Part shown: one piece after another, positions 61,768-64,000 of the stretch
Numbering within the stretch: position 1 is the first letter of the stretch
Layout: each line of letters begins with the position of its first letter
Origin: Pedobacter boryungensis
Lineage (GTDB): Bacteria > Bacteroidota > Bacteroidia > Sphingobacteriales > Sphingobacteriaceae
Direction: 5' to 3'
DNA: 64,000 nucleotides
NCBI RefSeq assembly: GCF_013204825.1
Contig: NZ_JABMKV010000002.1
Location: 558,001 to 622,000 of the forward strand
Made by a program: the position numbers and the translations under genes
Notes under the pieces: model-generated
Databases searched by the model: none
What the model was told of the DNA's origin: nothing
Seen by the model: the letters and a program-made list of their open reading frames with translations, nothing else

Positions 61768-63708
61768 ATGATAAACCGCGAAACGATAGACAAAATAATG
61801 GATACTGCCAGAATAGAAGAGGTAGTAGGCGATTTTGTACATTTAAAAAAACGTGGGACAAGTTTAATTGGTAATTGCCCTTTTCATGGGGAAAAAACAC
61901 CATCATTTCATGTTTCGGTAACCAAAGGAATTTATAAATGCTTTGGTTGTGGTAAAGGCGGAGACTCCGTTCGCTTTATTATGGAGCATGAGAAATACTC
62001 CTATCCAGAAGCACTTAAGTTTTTAGCTCAAAAATACAACATCGAGGTTGAAGAAACCGTTGAAACTGTACAAGACCTGGAGGCCCAAAACGCGAAAGAA
62101 AGCTTATACATTGTCTCGCAATTTGCGGCTACTTTTTTTGAAGATCAATTATGGAATAATTCAGAAGGTAAGGCAATTGGATTAAGTTATTTTAAAGAGC
62201 GTGGCTTTAGAGAAGATATCATCAAGAAGTTTAACCTAGGCTATTCGCCAGATGTTTGGGATGCACTAACTCAAGATGCTGTTAAAAATAAACATGCAGA
62301 AGAATACTTAGAAAAAACAGGTTTATCTATCAGAAATGATAAAGGTAAATTGTACGATAGGTTTAGAGGAAGAGTAATGTTCCCCATCCACAATTTTACA
62401 GGTAGGGTAATAGGTTTTGGCGGACGAACGTTAAAAACTGATAAAAATGTTCCGAAATATGTAAATTCTCCAGAAAGTGAAATATATCATAAATCAAACG
62501 TACTGTATGGGCTTTTTCACGCTAAAAAAGCAATTAGAGATTTAGATAATTGTTATTTGGTAGAAGGTTATGCAGATGTACTTTCTGTGCATCAGGCTTA
62601 TATAGAAAATGTAGTTGCCTCTTCAGGAACGTCTTTAACAATTGAGCAAATACGTTTAATTGGTCGTTTTACACAAAATGTAACTATTCTTTATGATGGA
62701 GATGCAGCAGGTATAAAAGCATCTTTACGTGGATTGGATATGATTTTGGAGGAAGGATTAAATGTAAAAGTGGTTTCTTTCCCTGCTGGAGATGATCCTG
62801 ATTCCTATATGCACAAAGTTGGTGCGGGTGAGTTTAAAACGTATATAGAAAATAATCGTCAAGATTTTATTCTGTATAAGGCAAATATTCTTTTAGCAGA
62901 GGCTGGTAATGATCCGATAAAAAGAGCTGGAATTATTAGAGATATTGTAGAAAGTATCGCTAAAATCCCCGATAATATTAAAGCATCAGTTTTTATTCGT
63001 GAGTGCAGTAGTTTGTTGGCCATTGAAGAGCGAGTTTTGTTAAGTGAATTGAACACAATGCGAGCTGCGAAGTTCAAAAAGGCATCATCTCCGCAAGCAA
63101 GACCAGCTCAATATGAAGATATGCCACCAGCAGATCTGATGGCGGATAATGAACCTCAGGTAACGGCTACTGCTACAACAAATGACGACCTGCAAGAACA
63201 AGAAATTGTACGTTTATTATTAGCTTTTGGACATGAATTAGTCAGTTGGGATAAGATAGATAACATGTACATTGGCTCTTTTATCATGCAAAATTTAACA
63301 GATGTTACATTTGAAAACGCACTTTGTAAAAAAATTATCGACCATTATAGAACTGAAATTGAAAATGGACAATTACCAACTGCAAATCAGTTTATAAAAA
63401 GTGAGGATAGAGAAGTTGCTGATTTAGCCATTACACTTTCTACTTCGCCATACACGTTAAGCGAAAATTGGTATAACAAACATAATATATACGTTCGTGA
63501 TGAGACCATAAACCTAAAAGCAACCATTTTAGGGGGATTATATCATCTTAAAAAGAGAAAAGTAGATCGAATTTTATTAGACTTATTAAAAGAAATAAAA
63601 ATGGAAAGCGATGCTGCTAATCAAGAAATTTTGATGCAACGTTATGCTTTTATTAAAAATGTAGAAAAGGAAATTTCTAGATTTCTAGGTTCTGTAATTG
63701 TAAAATAA
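61768..63708 (+). CDS. dnaG: DNA primase DnaG
   Basis: A 646-residue primase that makes RNA primers for replication. The zinc-binding domain has Cys37, His40, Cys58 and Cys61 (CPFHGEKTPSFHVS...KCFGCG). The RNA polymerase domain follows, with FPIHNFTGRVIGFGGR. The TOPRIM motif set is LVEGYADVLS and YDGDAAGIKA. A C-terminal helicase-binding domain ends the protein. The stop overlaps the ATG of the YraN gene. Confidence 0.97.
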   Translation: MINRETIDKIMDTARIEEVVGDFVHLKKRGTSLIGNCPFHGEKTPSFHVSVTKGIYKCFGCGKGGDSVRFIMEHEKYSYPEALKFLAQKYNIEVEETVETVQDLEAQNAKESLYIVSQFAATFFEDQLWNNSEGKAIGLSYFKERGFREDIIKKFNLGYSPDVWDALTQDAVKNKHAEEYLEKTGLSIRNDKGKLYDRFRGRVMFPIHNFTGRVIGFGGRTLKTDKNVPKYVNSPESEIYHKSNVLYGLFHAKKAIRDLDNCYLVEGYADVLSVHQAYIENVVASSGTSLTIEQIRLIGRFTQNVTILYDGDAAGIKASLRGLDMILEEGLNVKVVSFPAGDDPDSYMHKVGAGEFKTYIENNRQDFILYKANILLAEAGNDPIKRAGIIRDIVESIAKIPDNIKASVFIRECSSLLAIEERVLLSELNTMRAAKFKKASSPQARPAQYEDMPPADLMADNEPQVTATATTNDDLQEQEIVRLLLAFGHELVSWDKIDNMYIGSFIMQNLTDVTFENALCKKIIDHYRTEIENGQLPTANQFIKSEDREVADLAITLSTSPYTLSENWYNKHNIYVRDETINLKATILGGLYHLKKRKVDRILLDLLKEIKMESDAANQEILMQRYAFIKNVEKEISRFLGSVIVK

Positions 63709-64000
63709 TGGCAACTCATAATGATTTAGGTGTTAAAGGAGAAACCATTGCAAAAGAATATCTAGAAAAAATCGGCTACGAGATTTTAGATGTAAATTGG
63801 GTTCATGGAAAAGCAGAAGTAGATTTGGTGGCATATTTAAACAGACAAATCATTTTTGTAGAAGTAAAAACCCGGAGCTCAGTAGCTTTTGGTTTCCCCG
63901 AAGATTTTGTAAGCAATGCCAAGCAAAAGCAACTAGAATTAGCCGCAAATGAATATATAGAATTGATGAATCATCAAGACGAAATACGTTTTGATATAAT
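63708..64000 (+). CDS. YraN family (UPF0102) protein, N-terminal part
   Basis: 97 residues before the window ends. MATHNDLGVKGETIAKEYLE opens the protein and the nuclease-like core motif follows (KAEVDLVAYLNRQIIFVEVK, then TRSSVAFGFPEDFV). YraN proteins have an endonuclease-like fold (D...EVK motif), and a role in DNA processing has been proposed. The ATG overlaps the dnaG stop (TAATG), so it is translationally coupled to it. Confidence 0.9.
   Translation, partial: MATHNDLGVKGETIAKEYLEKIGYEILDVNWVHGKAEVDLVAYLNRQIIFVEVKTRSSVAFGFPEDFVSNAKQKQLELAANEYIELMNHQDEIRFDI

Overview
This 64 kb window is ordinary chromosome from a low-GC member of the Bacteroidota, most likely family Sphingobacteriaceae (Pedobacter or a close relative). 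The call rests on several sequence features: a giant surface protein ending in a gliding-motility-type (CHU_C) domain, translationally coupled to a PorP/SprF-like outer-membrane protein; many secreted proteins with CarboxypepD_reg-like domains; weak ribosome-binding sites; a few TAnnTTTG-type -7 boxes; and typical Bacteroidota forms of SecA, MiaB, LptE and TlpA/DUF4369. I see no rRNA, tRNA, CRISPR array, prophage or complete insertion sequence.

Layout. 1-3.3 kb: a cut-off MG2-like protein gene, dcd, then a phosphopantetheinyl transferase / lipB / SGNH lipoprotein run. 3.3-10.2 kb: an RDD gene divergent from a tightly packed operon SpoIIM-like / membrane protein / DUF4129 / DUF4350 / MoxR ATPase / DUF58. 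10.3-16.3 kb: NamZ-like DUF1343 and serine deaminase, GH29 fucosidase, a second RDD protein, a phage-repressor-like regulator facing a small unknown gene, and MgtC/SapB. 16.4-25.6 kb: PorP/SprF plus a ~2000-residue PKD/CHU_C protein, then groEL-groES. 25.9-34.2 kb: a compositionally mosaic accessory stretch with a GC-richer 902-residue MG2/plug protein, a CarboxypepD_reg protein, and a six-gene operon. That operon begins with a lipoprotein whose C-terminal half carries HELGH, followed by five small, AT-rich, secreted-protein genes, two of which are paralogues. It looks like a polymorphic-toxin/immunity or protease/partner locus and is the best candidate here for a poorly described system.

34.4-43.4 kb: the minus-strand set miaB - sigma54-type AAA+ regulator - lptE - TPR-like protein - secG, facing two tandem AsmA-like paralogues separated by an 11-bp tandem repeat. 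43.5-50.1 kb: kynA-ilvE, a RAYT-type transposase gene bracketed by four hairpin (REP-like) elements, an epimerase, a phosphoserine phosphatase fused to a SerA-like domain that lacks its NAD-binding domain, and a ureohydrolase-fold protein with altered metal ligands. 50.2-64 kb: TlpA-like oxidoreductase, purD, a small secreted protein, secA, SPOR protein, M20 amidohydrolase, secreted unknown, serine hydrolase, SGNH hydrolase, dnaG, and the start of a YraN gene.

Many genes serve the cell envelope (SecA, SecG, LptE, PorP/SprF, SPOR, AsmA-like, NamZ). The rest are housekeeping (nucleotides, lipoate, tRNA modification, chaperonin, primase). Several starts were moved from upstream TTG codons to internal ATG/GTG codons where the extension would lie inside a terminator or precede an obvious signal peptide. 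All calls are by reading motifs; no database search was run.
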